A stretch of DNA of 64,000 nt, taken from assembly GCA_020465985.1 (NCBI GenBank), contig JAANYP010006656.1, positions 1,984,001 to 2,048,000 on the forward strand, read 5' to 3'. Shown here piece after piece: positions 38,133 through 49,055 of the stretch (the stretch's first letter is position 1; every line of letters begins with the position of its first letter). The position numbers and the translations under genes are program-made. Under the pieces are notes generated by a model that was not told the origin of the DNA, made no database searches, and saw only the letters and a list, made by a program, of their open reading frames with translations. The DNA comes from Centrapalus pauciflorus. Its lineage: Eukaryota > Streptophyta > Magnoliopsida > Asterales > Asteraceae.

Positions 38133-38517
38133 TAGAATATGGTTCGAGAGAGTACCACCTAAATGCAGCGCACCAGAAGGTACCACCTTTAAAAAAACTT
38201 TTTTTAAATTTTTTTTTCATAAACATGTTTTAATTAACATTATGAAGATCGTATGTAAATTTCACATACATTCACATCTCCTAGCTCCTAAAAAATGATG
38301 TGAACACACACTTACATAATTTTGAAGACATGTGAACATGCATTTATATGATGTGTGTTTTCATGCACTTAGAGTGTTCGGATTTGCGTCAAATTCACAT
38401 ATGATCTGTGTAATGTTAATTTATTCATGTTCATGAAAAAAATTTTCAAAAAAATTACTTTTAAGGGTGGTACCTTCTGGTGCGCTGCATTAAAGGTGGT
38501 ACTCACTTGAACCTAAA

Positions 38518-38519
<2 letters not shown>
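38133..38519. mobile_element. MITE with about 45-bp inverted ends
   Basis: GAGTACCACCTAAATGCAGC near the left end is mirrored by GCTGCATTAAAGGTGGTACTC at the right, and inner GGTACCACC and GGTGGTACC continue the symmetry. It lies in a TA-rich target. A distant relative with similar AGGTTCA ends lies at 44211-44602. Confidence 0.75.

Positions 38520-38520
<1 letters not shown>

Positions 38521-38604
<84 letters not shown>
38521..38604. repeat. (AT)n microsatellite, about 84 bp
   Basis: An uninterrupted AT dinucleotide tract directly beside the MITE and directly left of the RPL10 upstream region. It is absent from the right arm. Confidence 0.95.
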
Positions 38605-38607
<3 letters not shown>

Positions 38608-38810
38608 CAATTCTTTTAAACAACATCTCATGTTAATCTGATTACGTAGGTTTTTAGACGTAATAAATGGGTTGATAATATACGAAAATGGTTAGCCCAA
38701 ATCTGAAATTCCATAAGGACCCGTTTTTGCATTCAAATTTGGGTAGCCAAATTAATACAAACCAGTCAGTCCAAAAGTCAACCCATTGGGCTATACTTCT
38801 AGAAGCCCAT

Positions 38811-38890
38811 AACTAATAGTGGCCCAGTTCATACGTAAGCCCTTAAGCCCTGTATAAACGACTATTTCTTTGTAAATTAGGGTTATATGG
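38811..38890 (+). promoter_or_regulatory. RPL10 promoter: site II and telo-box motifs (left copy)
   Basis: GGCCCA at 38821-38826 is a site II element. AAGCCC repeats, a TATA-like TGTATAAACG (38851-38860) and a telo-box TTAGGGTT (38877-38884) follow within 115 bp of the start codon. This combination is characteristic of plant ribosomal-protein genes active in dividing cells. Confidence 0.7.
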
Positions 38891-38933
38891 TAGATTTTGC
38901 GCAGCAGCATCTACAACCAAAGAAAAATCAGCC

Positions 38934-40920
38934 ATGGGCAGACGTATGTTTTCATCTTAATTTCTTTGATTTTATGTTGATTGTTACGGTTACAAGTCGA
39001 CTTATGTATGTTTTAATTTGACATCGAAGATTTGAACTGTTATGTGTCTTTATGTTTTGATTCGAGGCCAGGAAGAATTATCATTCATTCATAATTGCTT
39101 CATTGTTCTTGTTGGTTGATGCTTTTCGATCTACGTTTGTAACTTCTGATTTTTCGAGATAGTTTTGATTTTTGCTTTATCCGTGTTTTGTTTTGAGGTC
39201 TAGTCATTATGTCGAATCTGTTTTTCACGAAAGGACGAGTTTGAATGCTTTAAGGCTAGTTTATCGTGTTTTGTTGATGTGTCATATGATTTTGGAAATG
39301 GATTGTTTAGTTTGACTGCAAGTTACTAGGAGATTTACAATTTTAGGACCTGTTGGTGTGTTGTTGTGGGGATGGTTGGCGATGATTTGCGAATTTTGGA
39401 TTGGAAGTTGGCGATTAGAGATGTTTTGGGGTGCTATTTAGTTGGATGTTTGTATTATTTTAATTTTTGCATTGTTTTTACTCAAAAAATAACCTGCAAT
39501 TGCAATGGATTAGATTCGAAATGGTTGATTGTGATTCAGTAAGGATGCTGTATTGATTTTGCTGACATGTTATTTCGCATCATTCAGGACCTGCTAGGTG
39601 TTATCGCCAGATCAAGAACAAGCCTTACCCAAAGTCTCGTTACTGCCGTGGTGTTCCTGATCCTAAGATTAGGATATATGATGTTGGCATGAAGAAGAAG
39701 GGAGTTGATGAGTTCCCCTTCTGTGTTCATTTGGTTAGTTGGGAGAAGGAGAATGTCTCCAGTGAGGCACTGGAAGCTGCCCGTATTGCCTGCAACAAGT
39801 ATATGACTAAGTTTGCAGGAAAAGATGCTTTCCATCTAAGGGTTAGAGTTCATCCTTTCCATGTGCTACGTATTAACAAGATGTTGTCGTGTGCCGGAGC
39901 TGATAGACTCCAGACTGGAATGAGGGGGGCTTTTGGCAAACCCCAAGGTACTTGTGCTCGCGTAAGCATTGGTCAAGTTCTTCTCTCTGTTCGTTGCAAG
40001 GACACCAACAGCCAGAATGCACAGGAGGCACTTAGACGTGCTAAATTCAAGTTCCCTGGACGTCAAAAGATTATTGTCAGCAGAAAATGGTATGCTGACT
40101 ATTTCAATTCTATTGCTGCTTGTTAATTAGATGCTATTTGTAGATAGCTTATTACTATACATTATTCCTTAAGACATATTGCTTTCTTTTGGTTAAGTGA
40201 TGAAAATCTTTGTTATGGTGATTTCAGGGGATTTACCAAGTTTAGCCGAACTGATTATGTGCAGTGGAAATCTGAGAACCGTATCCTGTCTGATGGTGTT
40301 AACGCCAAGGTATTTTTATGCATTCTTTAGGAAATTGAAGATGCCTCTCTCTCTCTATGGATTTTTTTTATCATGTTAATTTTAGTTTGCAATTGCTAAC
40401 ACTTGAGTGGGGTCATGATGGGATGTTTGCATGGTTTTGTTGCCATATCTACGCTTGCAAAGTTTTATAAAGATTCATACATCATTCTGATCCTGGGTAT
40501 TTGCTTATTTTAATTGATTGGCAATTCTTGTGAATTGCAATCAAGAACCAGAATGCTTGTATTTTCTAGCCAAGTTAATGCGAACCATCTTATGATTCCA
40601 AGTGGGGTCATGATGGGATGTTTGCATGGTTTCGTTGCCATATCTACGCTTGCAAAGTTTTATAAAGATTCATACATTATTCTGATCCTTGGGTTTTTGC
40701 TTATATAAATCGAGTGGCAATTCTTGTATCAAGAACCAGAATGCTTGTATTTTTTAACCAAGTTAATGCGAACCTTCTTATGATTCTAAGTGGTGCTTGT
40801 TCTTTGTTCAAGTATTAAAATTGCTGATTGGTGTTGTTGTAAATTATACAGCTTCTTGGATGCCATGGACCTCTTGCAAATCGTCAACCTGGAAGAGCTT
40901 TTCTAGATGCTGTTGCTTAA
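38934..40920 (+). CDS. RPL10: Large-subunit ribosomal protein L10 (uL16), left copy
   Basis: Four exons: 38934-38943 (only ten bases, ATGGGCAGAC), 39588-40089, 40228-40309 and 40852-40920. The product has 220 residues, the full family length. It begins MGRRPARCYRQIKNKPYPKS, includes RGVPDPKIRIYDVG, LLSVRCKDTN and GRQKIIVSRKWGFTKFSR, and ends GPLANRQPGRAFLDAVA. uL16 sits beside the ribosomal A and P sites in the 60S subunit and is fitted late in subunit maturation. The gene is intact and has a ribosomal-protein type promoter. Its protein is identical to the minus-strand copy at 45606-47425, with about seven silent differences. Intron 3 has a 195-bp tandem duplication absent from the other copy. 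Confidence 0.95.
40406..40795. repeat. 195-bp tandem duplication in RPL10 intron 3 (left copy only)
   Basis: The block starting AGTGGGGTCATGATGGGATG at 40406 recurs at 40601 and carries on through ATCAAGAACCAGAATGCTTG in both units. The right-arm gene has one unit only, so this arose after the inverted duplication or was lost in the other arm. Confidence 0.85.
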
Positions 40921-41294
40921 GCATGAACACGCATTTGTGGTTTGGTTTATCTTAATTTTGCTTTGTTGCTGTTGAATATCGAACATGGTTTGTTTTACCT
41001 TTTAGAGGTTCTAAATTTGGACTAGAAAATTATTATGCTCAAGGGTACACTTTGTTTTGTTGTATTCTTTGGTCAAATGGCAGTAAACTTTCATTAGAAG
41101 ACTCGAAAAACAGACTTGATTTGAGCTTTTGATCAATTTGAAATGCATGTCTTGACGGCGCTTGTATTTTTTTTTTTCCAAAAGCGTTTATTAATTCAAG
41201 TCTTCAAGATGTTTGGAGCATGTTGTTAAAATAGATTAAGTAATAAAAAAAATACTATTCATAACTGAGGTTTGTTAAAATATGCTGTTAAGTC

Positions 41295-42222
41295 CTGGGT
41301 GCATCCCTGTCAATAGTTCAAGAAAAACCACGCCCAACGTCGCTTTTGTCTGTTAGGTTAAGAGTCAAGAAATACTCGGGATCAAGGTAACCCTACAAAA
41401 TGATAACACCTTTATTCTCTAGTTGAGATCTTGCAACTACTCTAAATTTTACTAGGCAAGATTTGACATTTTCAGATCTAATTCATGACTTAATTTTCAC
41501 ACGAATTTTGCATGAAAATTTGACTCCAATTTATATCTTTCCAGAAAGTTTGTTGTTACGTTAAAAATTATTTCCATTAAAATTACCTCAAAAATGAAAA
41601 AAAAAAATCATGCAATTTTTAAAGTTGAAGATTTACTTCATTTCACATTAAAAGTCAAACTGTACAAAACCAACACTAGGAAACTTTCATAAAACAAATA
41701 ATGCTCACCGGAGTACAAGTCCAACTCGGTTTTATATTATAGAATGCTACCATAAGGAAGTTTATTTAAACGCACCTGATAAATGATCTCCGAGAGTGCC
41801 AGTAGCCATGAACTCATAAACCAACATGTGCACGCGTGATGCACAATTCTTTGATTAAGAATATTTCTATTATATAGTTGGTCACATCTTTATAATGGTT
41901 TTTCCTTCCGTCCAAATATAAGGGCCGTTTGGTTCGATAGAAATATAGAATCTAGGTTACAGGAGGAAAAATGAATTCAATTTTAGTTGATGATATATTC
42001 TGATTACTTGATAAAATAATTCATTTTCTTAATAAACATTCCATTGAACCAAAAGCCAGCTAAGAGTGAACTTTTATGGCTATATAGGTTGAGTGAAAGT
42101 GTGATTTTTACTGATTTGAGTACTAGGCAAATATCTGACAAAAAGTAGAGAGGAGTTTGTGGGCCAAAGTCAAATAGTCAGTGTTATATGTATTTTATAG
42201 TGATTACTTATGGACAAAAAGG
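41295..42222 (-). pseudogene. Broken LRR receptor kinase piece (exons 19 to 17 region)
   Basis: Same-orientation relic of 49826-51137 in the complete kinase gene. It keeps most of exon 19 (41297-41392) with a small deletion where the intact gene reads GGCTATAAAC. Of exon 18 only the last few bases remain near 41710, because about 390 bp are missing between CACCGGAGT and ACAAGTCCAACT. Exon 17 (41776-41827) is present but its splice acceptor is mutated: minus-strand AG to AC, seen as CAACATGTGC instead of CAACATCTGC. It then follows kinase intron 16, including its MITE, and stops matching at about 42222. It cannot encode protein. It lies directly after the left RPL10 gene and breaks what would otherwise be a simple inverted duplication. 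Confidence 0.8.
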
Positions 42223-43300
42223 TAATTTATTTTCCTGTTGTTGCAAAAACTACAATCTAATTGCCAAGGGTCTCAATGAGAGTCAAATGACTGAAATGAG
42301 ACAATTGGAGGGTGGAAAGATCTAGTAAGAAACTAAATATTATTGGATATGTGACATGACTTATTTAACATACTTATTTGGGATTTGAAAAAATCAATTA
42401 AAATTGTTGTTTGTGTAAACATGAATCATAATAAATAAGAGTACAAGGATAGAGAAATAGAATCACAACTCTCTTCACATACTGCATGCATGTCATATTA
42501 GGCCCATCTAATCAGTAAATACCACTTCTTTTTTTTTTTTTTTTAAACTCCATTAAGCATTTATTTGTTTCCTTATATTTTTTGTGCCATAACTTTTAAA
42601 AAAAATAAATTACATAGTTGAGAGGCCAAATTGTTTATTGAGAAAATGAACAAAATCGTCATTTGTAACAAGTTAAGAGAAATATGAATTATTTTTGCAA
42701 GTAAATAGTTTTATGATAAACTGTTTATGCAATTTTTAGAAAAACAAAGATAACATCGAAATTTTAACTAAACTATAGGGACCATTTTTGTAATAACTCT
42801 ATTTTAATAACTATGACGTATTAATCTTTCTCCGATGCTCTTTATTTATTTATTTAGGGATTCACGTATATGAATGTTAATTATTCTATGTATAATATAC
42901 TTAATAGATTACGATTATATTACAACATTATTACAAAAATATAATTCTCTGCATTTATTTGGAATAATAAGATAAATTGTTGCATAGAATGAATTTATAT
43001 AAGTATAATTTAATTTTAAATTAACACTTTATGTTATAAATTGTTAATGTGTTTACAAAATTGGTTTGGAAAGAATGAATTAACGTAAATATTATATATT
43101 TTTGTATAAACACTTCATGTCATAAATTACTATTGTATTCATAAGTTTACTAGAGTTTGGCTTTCTAAATTTATAAAATATAGATGAAACGAATTCATTA
43201 TTTGATTGGAAAGTAAAATCTAATGATACATTAAAATGATGCTTGAATAGTAGCACTCTCATAGTCTCATCTGCTAACTGATAGTATGATATAAAGACAG

Positions 43301-43475
43301 AAGAAGTGATTTGTACACAACATATTTTTGTTATACACAATAATTTAAATGATCATTTTATCCTTAATAATATTTATATCATGTTTGTCTGGCACCACAA
43401 AGTAAGGATGAATTTTCCATTTTTGATAGAATTGTTGTGTATGGTAAAAATGTGTTGTGTACGAATCACCTCTCT
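43301..43475. mobile_element. MITE with about 35-bp inverted ends, copy 2
   Basis: Same element as 36664-36840, at the equivalent place in direct-repeat copy 2. Ends AAGAAGTGATTTGTACACAA and TTGTGTACGAATCACCTCTCT. Confidence 0.65.
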
Positions 43476-43755
43476 AAATATAGATATCTATGAATCTAAA
43501 TATAAAAACAAAACAAAACGAAATAAAGAAAATGGAGTTTAGTTTGTACGAGGTTGTTTTAACCGCACGTTGTAGCGGGATCATAACTTAACACTAAAAA
43601 TTATCATTTTAAAAATAGTTTGGAAGAAAATTTCTTATACGGGAATAATGTAAACAAAAATAATGCAATCAAAATGATATATTGGAATTTTTATAAAACA
43701 TAATATATCAAAAGTTTTTATTAAAAAAAACAAAAATGTTATCCATTATTATATA

Positions 43756-44076
43756 TCTATCTATACTATTAAAAGAGTAACTAAATGCCACATGGCATGC
43801 TCTCATTTAATTTGACACATGTCGCTTTCTCATTTTGTCACGTCATCTACTGATTTTATTTTTAAATTTTAAAGCAAATCAAATCTATGTAAATCTAATA
43901 TGGATTAAATTAATAACTAACTATCTAACTAAAATTAAGCAAACTTTATTATTTATATAATTATTATATAACTAAAATTAAACAAACTTTATTATTAATA
44001 TAATTATTATATTGTACGTATATATAAATATCAATTTCTAATATTAATCCATGTATTTACATGGGTAATAACCTAG
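43756..44076 (+). mobile_element. Non-autonomous Helitron with empty site in the window
   Basis: A 321-bp element starting TCTATCTATACTATTAAAAG and ending CTAG. Just before the end is a hairpin CCATGTATTTACATGG. It sits between A (43755) and T (44077) with no target duplication, the normal Helitron insertion pattern. The empty site in direct-repeat copy 1 reads TATTATATA/TAAAGTAAT (break after 37109), which joins the two flanks of the filled site exactly. It has no coding capacity, so it depends on a Rep-helicase encoded elsewhere. Confidence 0.88.
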
Positions 44077-44210
44077 TAAAGTAATACAGTAGATGAGTTG
44101 TTTATACGTTAGCTTGAGTTGTTTGGTTACGAAATTCATTATTCACTGAACGATACCGTGGTTCTATTTGAATAAATATTTTGTATTAAAATATATATAA
44201 AAATAATATA

Positions 44211-44602
44211 TAGAATCAGGTTCATCAGCGTACTCATAAGATTCCAGTGTACCCTAATGTGAATAATCATTCTCATATATTTTTTTTAATAAACATGTAT
44301 AAAACAATATTATAAGACTTTTTTTAAAAGAAACATCATAAATCTTGTGAATGGTAAAAAAAGATCATGTGGTGTGAAATGACCATTCACATGGTGTGAA
44401 ATGACCATTCACATATATATGCATTGAGCATTCACATAATTTTTAAGGACACAGAAAATGTGAATGTATGTGAAATTCATATATCATGCGTATAACATTA
44501 AATTAAACATAGTTATGAGAAAAAAATTTAAAAAAAAAGTTTTTTAAGGTTGGTACCTTCGGGTGCACTTGATTTCGAGAGGTACCTTTTTGAACCTGAA
44601 TC
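44211..44602. mobile_element. MITE related to 38133-38519
   Basis: Ends ATCAGGTTCATCAGC and TTTTTGAACCTGAATC are inverted, with GTACC blocks inside both ends as in the element beside the left kinase exon. It contains a 24-bp direct duplication around GGTGTGAAATGACCATTCAC near 44370-44415. Confidence 0.55.
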
Positions 44603-45605
44603 GTATGATCATAATGATATATTTGAATTTTTATATATAACATAATATCAAAGGGTATATTTTGTATTAGAATATATATAAAAATAATATGATCATAATG
44701 ATATATTTGAATTTTTTATATATAATATAATATCAAAGGGTATAACAGAAAAATAACAGTTATATATTATATATAAATAAAAAATAGGTCAGCTGCATAC
44801 CTGTCTGTTTAATGAAAATAGTTCCGACGATAATAAATTTTATATTGAAATTTAGATAAAAACAATGCGATCATAATGGTATAAATTCAATTCTTTATAA
44901 AATATAATATACCAAAAGTTATTATGTTATATATTTATATGTAAAGTAATAAAAGCTTACCTACCTATTTGAGCTAAGCGTGATTGAATAGTAAAAAAGT
45001 TTCTAATTAATATATTGATGATGAGGTATAACAGATATTAAACTTACATATAAATAGGGTAAATTGCAAACTTTGTTCTCATGGTTTGAACATCGTTTTA
45101 TTAAAAACAGCAATCTCAACATAAAGGTTTGGTAGCTTGGTTTCACTTCACTTATGGTGTGAATACTCACTCTTCCCACTGTGATTTAAAAGTGACAATA
45201 CCTTCAATTGATTTATAAACAATATTTCATAAATTATAAGAGAGGACTTATCAGCCTAATCCCACTTATAAATTGTATTGTTTATTAATTGCTTAATCTA
45301 TTTATGGGTAACAACATGCTCCAATCATCTTTAAGACTTGAACTAATAAACGCTTTTGGCAAAAATACAAGCGCTGTTAAAGCCATGTATTTCAAATTGA
45401 TCAAAAGCTCAAATCAAGTCTGTTTTTCAAGTCTTCTAATGAAAGTTTAATGCAAAGAATACAACAAAACAGAGTGTACCCTTAAGCAGGATTTTCTAGT
45501 TCAAATTAAGAACCTCTAAAAAGTAAAACAAACCATGTTCGATATTCAACAGCAACAAAGCAAAATTAAGTTAAAGCAAACCAAACCACAAATGTGTGTT
45601 CATGC

Positions 45606-47425
45606 TTAAGCAACAGCATCTAGAAAAGCTCTTCCAGGTTGACGATTTGCAAGAGGTCCATGGCATCCAAGAAGCTGTATAATTTAAAACGACACCGATC
45701 AGCAAAGCTTAATTAATACTTAAACAAAGAACAAGCACCACTTGGAATCATAAGATGGTTCGTGTTATCTTGGCTAAAAAAATACAAGCATTCTGGTTCT
45801 TGATTGCAATTCACAAGAATTGCCACTCGATTTAAATAAGCAAATACCCAGAATCAGAATGCTGTATGAATCTTTATAAAACTTTGCAAGCGTAGATATG
45901 GCAACGAAACCATGCAATCATCCCATCATGACCCCACTCAAGTGTTAGCAATTGCAAACTAAAATTAACATGATAAAAAAAAAAGCATAGAGAGAGAGAG
46001 AGAGGCATCTACAATTTTCTAAAGAATGCATAAAAAATACCTTGGCGTTAACACCATCAGACAGGATACGGTTCTCAGATTTCCACTGCACATAATCAGT
46101 TCTGCTAAACTTGGTGAATCCCCTGAAATCACCATAACAAAGATTTTCATCACTTAACCAAAAGAAAGCAAAGAAAGCAATGTCTTTAGAGAATAATGTA
46201 TAGTAATAAGCTATCTACAAATAGCATCTAATTAGCAAGCAGCAATAGAATTGAAATAGTCTGCATACCATTTTCTGCTGACAATAATCTTTTGACGTCC
46301 AGGGAACTTGAATTTAGCACGTCTAAGTGCCTCCTGTGCATTCTGGCTGTTGGTGTCCTTGCAACGAACAGAGAGAAGAACTTGACCAATGCTTACGCGA
46401 GCACAAGTACCTTGGGGTTTGCCAAAAGCCCCCCTCATTCCAGTCTGGAGTCTATCAGCTCCGGCACACGACAACATCTTGTTAATACGCAGCACATGGA
46501 AAGGATGAACTCTAACCCTTAGATGGAAAGCATCTTTTCCAGCAAACTTAGTCATATACTTGTTGCAGGCAATACGTGCAGCTTCCAGTGCCTCACTGGA
46601 GACATTCTCCTTCTCCCAACTAACCAAATGAACACAGAAGGGGAACTCATCAACTCCCTTCTTCTTCATGCCAACATCATATATCCTAATCTTAGGATCA
46701 GGAACACCACGGCAGTAACGAGACTTTGGATAAGGCTTGTTCTTGATCTGGCGATAACACCTAGCAGGTCCTGAATGATGCGAAATAACATGTCAGCAAA
46801 ATCAATACAGCATCCATACTGAATCACAATCAACCATCTCGAATCTAATCCATTGCAATTGCAGGTTATTTTTTGAGTAAAAGCAATGCAAAAAATAAAA
46901 TAATACAAACATTACATCCAACTAAATAGCACCCCAAAACATCTCTAATCACCAACTTCCAATCCAAAATTCGCAAATCATCGCCAACCATCCCCACAAT
47001 AACACACCAACAGGTCCTAAAATTGTAATTCTCCTAGTAACTTGCAGTCAAACTAAACAATCCATTTCGAAAATCATATGACATATCAACAAAACACGAT
47101 AAACTAGCCTCGAAGCATTCAAACTCGTCATTTCGTGAAAAACAGATTCGACATAATGACTAGACCTCAAATTAAAACACGGATAAAGCAAAAATCAAAA
47201 CTATCTCGAAAAATCAGAACAAAGTTACAAACGTAGATCGAAAAACATCAACCAACAAGAACAATGAAGCAATTATGAATGAATGATAATTCTTCCCGGC
47301 CTCGAATCAAAACATAAACACACATAACAGTTCAAATATTCGATGTCAAATTAAAACATACATAAGTAACCGTAACAATCAACATCAAATCAAAGAAATT
47401 AAGATGAAAACGTACGTCTTCCCAT
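45606..47425 (-). CDS. RPL10: Large-subunit ribosomal protein L10 (uL16), right copy
   Basis: Four exons on the minus strand: 47416-47425 (ATGGGAAGAC), 46269-46770, 46041-46122 and 45606-45674. The product has 220 residues with the same sequence as the left copy. Silent differences noted by eye are Gly3 GGC/GGA, one Tyr TAC/TAT, two Ala codons, one Leu CTA/CTG, one Phe TTT/TTC and one Arg CGA/AGA. All splice sites are canonical. It is transcribed toward the left copy (convergent), with about 4.7 kb between the stop codons. Upstream carries a telo-box and site II motifs. It has a single unit of the intron-3 segment that is doubled in the left copy. Confidence 0.95.
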
Positions 47426-47466
47426 GGCTGATTTTTCTTTCTTTGGTTGTAGATGCTGCTGCGACA

Positions 47467-47560
47467 ATAACCCTAATCAGGTTACAACGAAAATAGTCGT
47501 TTATAGGGTTACGTATGAATTGGGCCACTATTAGTAATGGGCTTCTAGAAGTATAGCCCA
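47467..47560 (-). promoter_or_regulatory. RPL10 promoter: site II and telo-box motifs (right copy)
   Basis: AACCCTAA (telo-box) at 47469-47476, TATAAACG on the minus strand near 47500, TGGGCC (site II) at 47521-47526 and ATGGGCTT near 47538. Motif order and spacing match the left copy, so both copies kept their promoter. Confidence 0.7.
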
Positions 47561-47733
47561 ATGGGTTGACTTTTGGACTGACTGGTTTGTATTAATTTGG
47601 CTACCCAAATTTGAATGCAAAAACGGTTCCTTATGGAATTTCAGATTTGGGCTAACCATTTTAGTATATTATCAACCCATTTAAACCTACGTATAATCAG
47701 ATTAACATGAAATGTTGTTTAAAAGAATTGAAA

Positions 47734-49055
47734 TTTATTTTATAATAAACGGTATATTTATTGATTGATGTATAAGATGTTGTTTAAAGTTAGCTAACAG
47801 TATAATTTGTGAAATATTAAGAATCCAATATCTATTAAAATAACATGGAATAATAAATTCACTCACCCATAAATTTATTAAAATTTAAATAATTTAATTC
47901 TTTTTAATCTAAGTTGTAACATGTTATCATCCTTTTGTTAGGAAAAAAAATATAATAAATATCTTGTTAAAACGTGACATTTGAATGATGAAAATATGAG
48001 TATATCAGATACAATAAGAAACTAAATATTAATGGGTGTGTGACATAACTTATGCAACATACTTATTTGAGATTTGAAAAAATCAAAAAGAAATTAAAAT
48101 TATTGTTTAGGTAAACATAAATCATAAATAAGAACACAAGGATAGAGAAATAGAATCACAACAAGTCACATTAGGTCCATCTAATAGGTTACCACTTTTT
48201 CTTTTTCTTTTTCTTTCTTTCTTTTTTTTTTTAACCTCCAATAAGCATTTCTTTGTTTCCTTTTATTTCTTGTGTCATAACTTTTAAAAACATATTTTCA
48301 CAAGTTTTTTCAAACAAAAAAGTATTTTTCTATGCTTTAAGTCAAAATTTCATTTTCTACCTTGGCCCTGATCAATTCTTTTTATGTCCAAAAATATAGT
48401 TTTAGTTATTTTATCTATCTATTAATTAAATCCAAACACTTACGTGGAGTTTGGTTCGTGGAATGGAATTCGATAGAATTGGAATATAAATTAGTTTTAA
48501 AGTTTTTTTATAAGGTAAATGGTTAAATTGATGTATTTTCAATTAAATTTCCTTGTTTATAGAATTTGACATTCCTTTCAATTCTTACATGAATTAATTT
48601 CTAACTCATACATGAATTAAATTCTAACCTAAATCTCTAACCAACACTAAAAACTATCTTCTACTATCACCATCAACCATATTAGTGACTAAAATTTAAA
48701 CTCCAATTCCTTTGAATTTCATTGCGTGAACCAAACTGTTACGTTAGAACAAAAAAAGATTATCACCCTGTCATAAGTTATTCCATTAAGCAATTTCAAA
48801 CACCTCTTTTACAGTTTACTACGTAATAACAGGGGCATACAAAAACCAGAAATTTGAATACGTAAAGTAAAACCCAACTTACAAAACGAAACTGAAAACA
48901 GAAAAACAACATTTCAAGCATTAATTCTGGTACATGGAGGAGATACATCTTCCACATTATTCATAGTATGTGACGTCACAAAACAAAAACCTTAACTCAA
49001 AGTCAACTATAAAGAACATATATACATATATATGTTAATGGAATTATGGATTTGT
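47734..49055. other. Intergenic between right RPL10 and the kinase gene
   Basis: AT-rich DNA with no gene. 48010-48290 is repeated in the same orientation at 42320-42600. 48800-49055 is the likely 3' UTR of the kinase gene. Confidence 0.6.
48441..48742. mobile_element. Tourist-like MITE downstream of kinase gene
   Basis: Ends GGAGTTTGGTTCGTGGAATG and CATTGCGTGAACCAAACTG are imperfect inverted copies of the GTTTGGTTCG type seen in other MITEs here, with TTACG on both sides. The interior is AT-rich. Confidence 0.6.

Larger units (their letters stand above)
37625..41255 (+). repeat. Left arm of inverted duplication (RPL10 plus kinase last exon)
   Basis: Reverse-complement match to 45285-49505. 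Collinear parts are kinase intron 19 and exon 20, the RPL10 promoter, exons and introns, and the 3' flank to about 41250. The arms differ between the kinase exon and the RPL10 promoter: the left has a MITE and an AT microsatellite (38113-38604), while the right has about 1.3 kb of other sequence (47734-49020). Confidence 0.85.
42620..45125. repeat. AT-rich block, direct-repeat copy 2
   Basis: Second copy of 35880-37570, with a Helitron (43756-44076) and an insertion of about 630 bp (about 44107-44745, including a MITE) relative to copy 1. The preceding 42300-42600 instead matches 48010-48290, downstream of the complete kinase gene. No gene is present. Confidence 0.75.

Noticed and set aside
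38877..38884. Interstitial telomere repeat
   Set aside because: A single TTAGGGTT in a ribosomal-protein promoter, beside site II motifs, is a telo-box, not a telomeric array.
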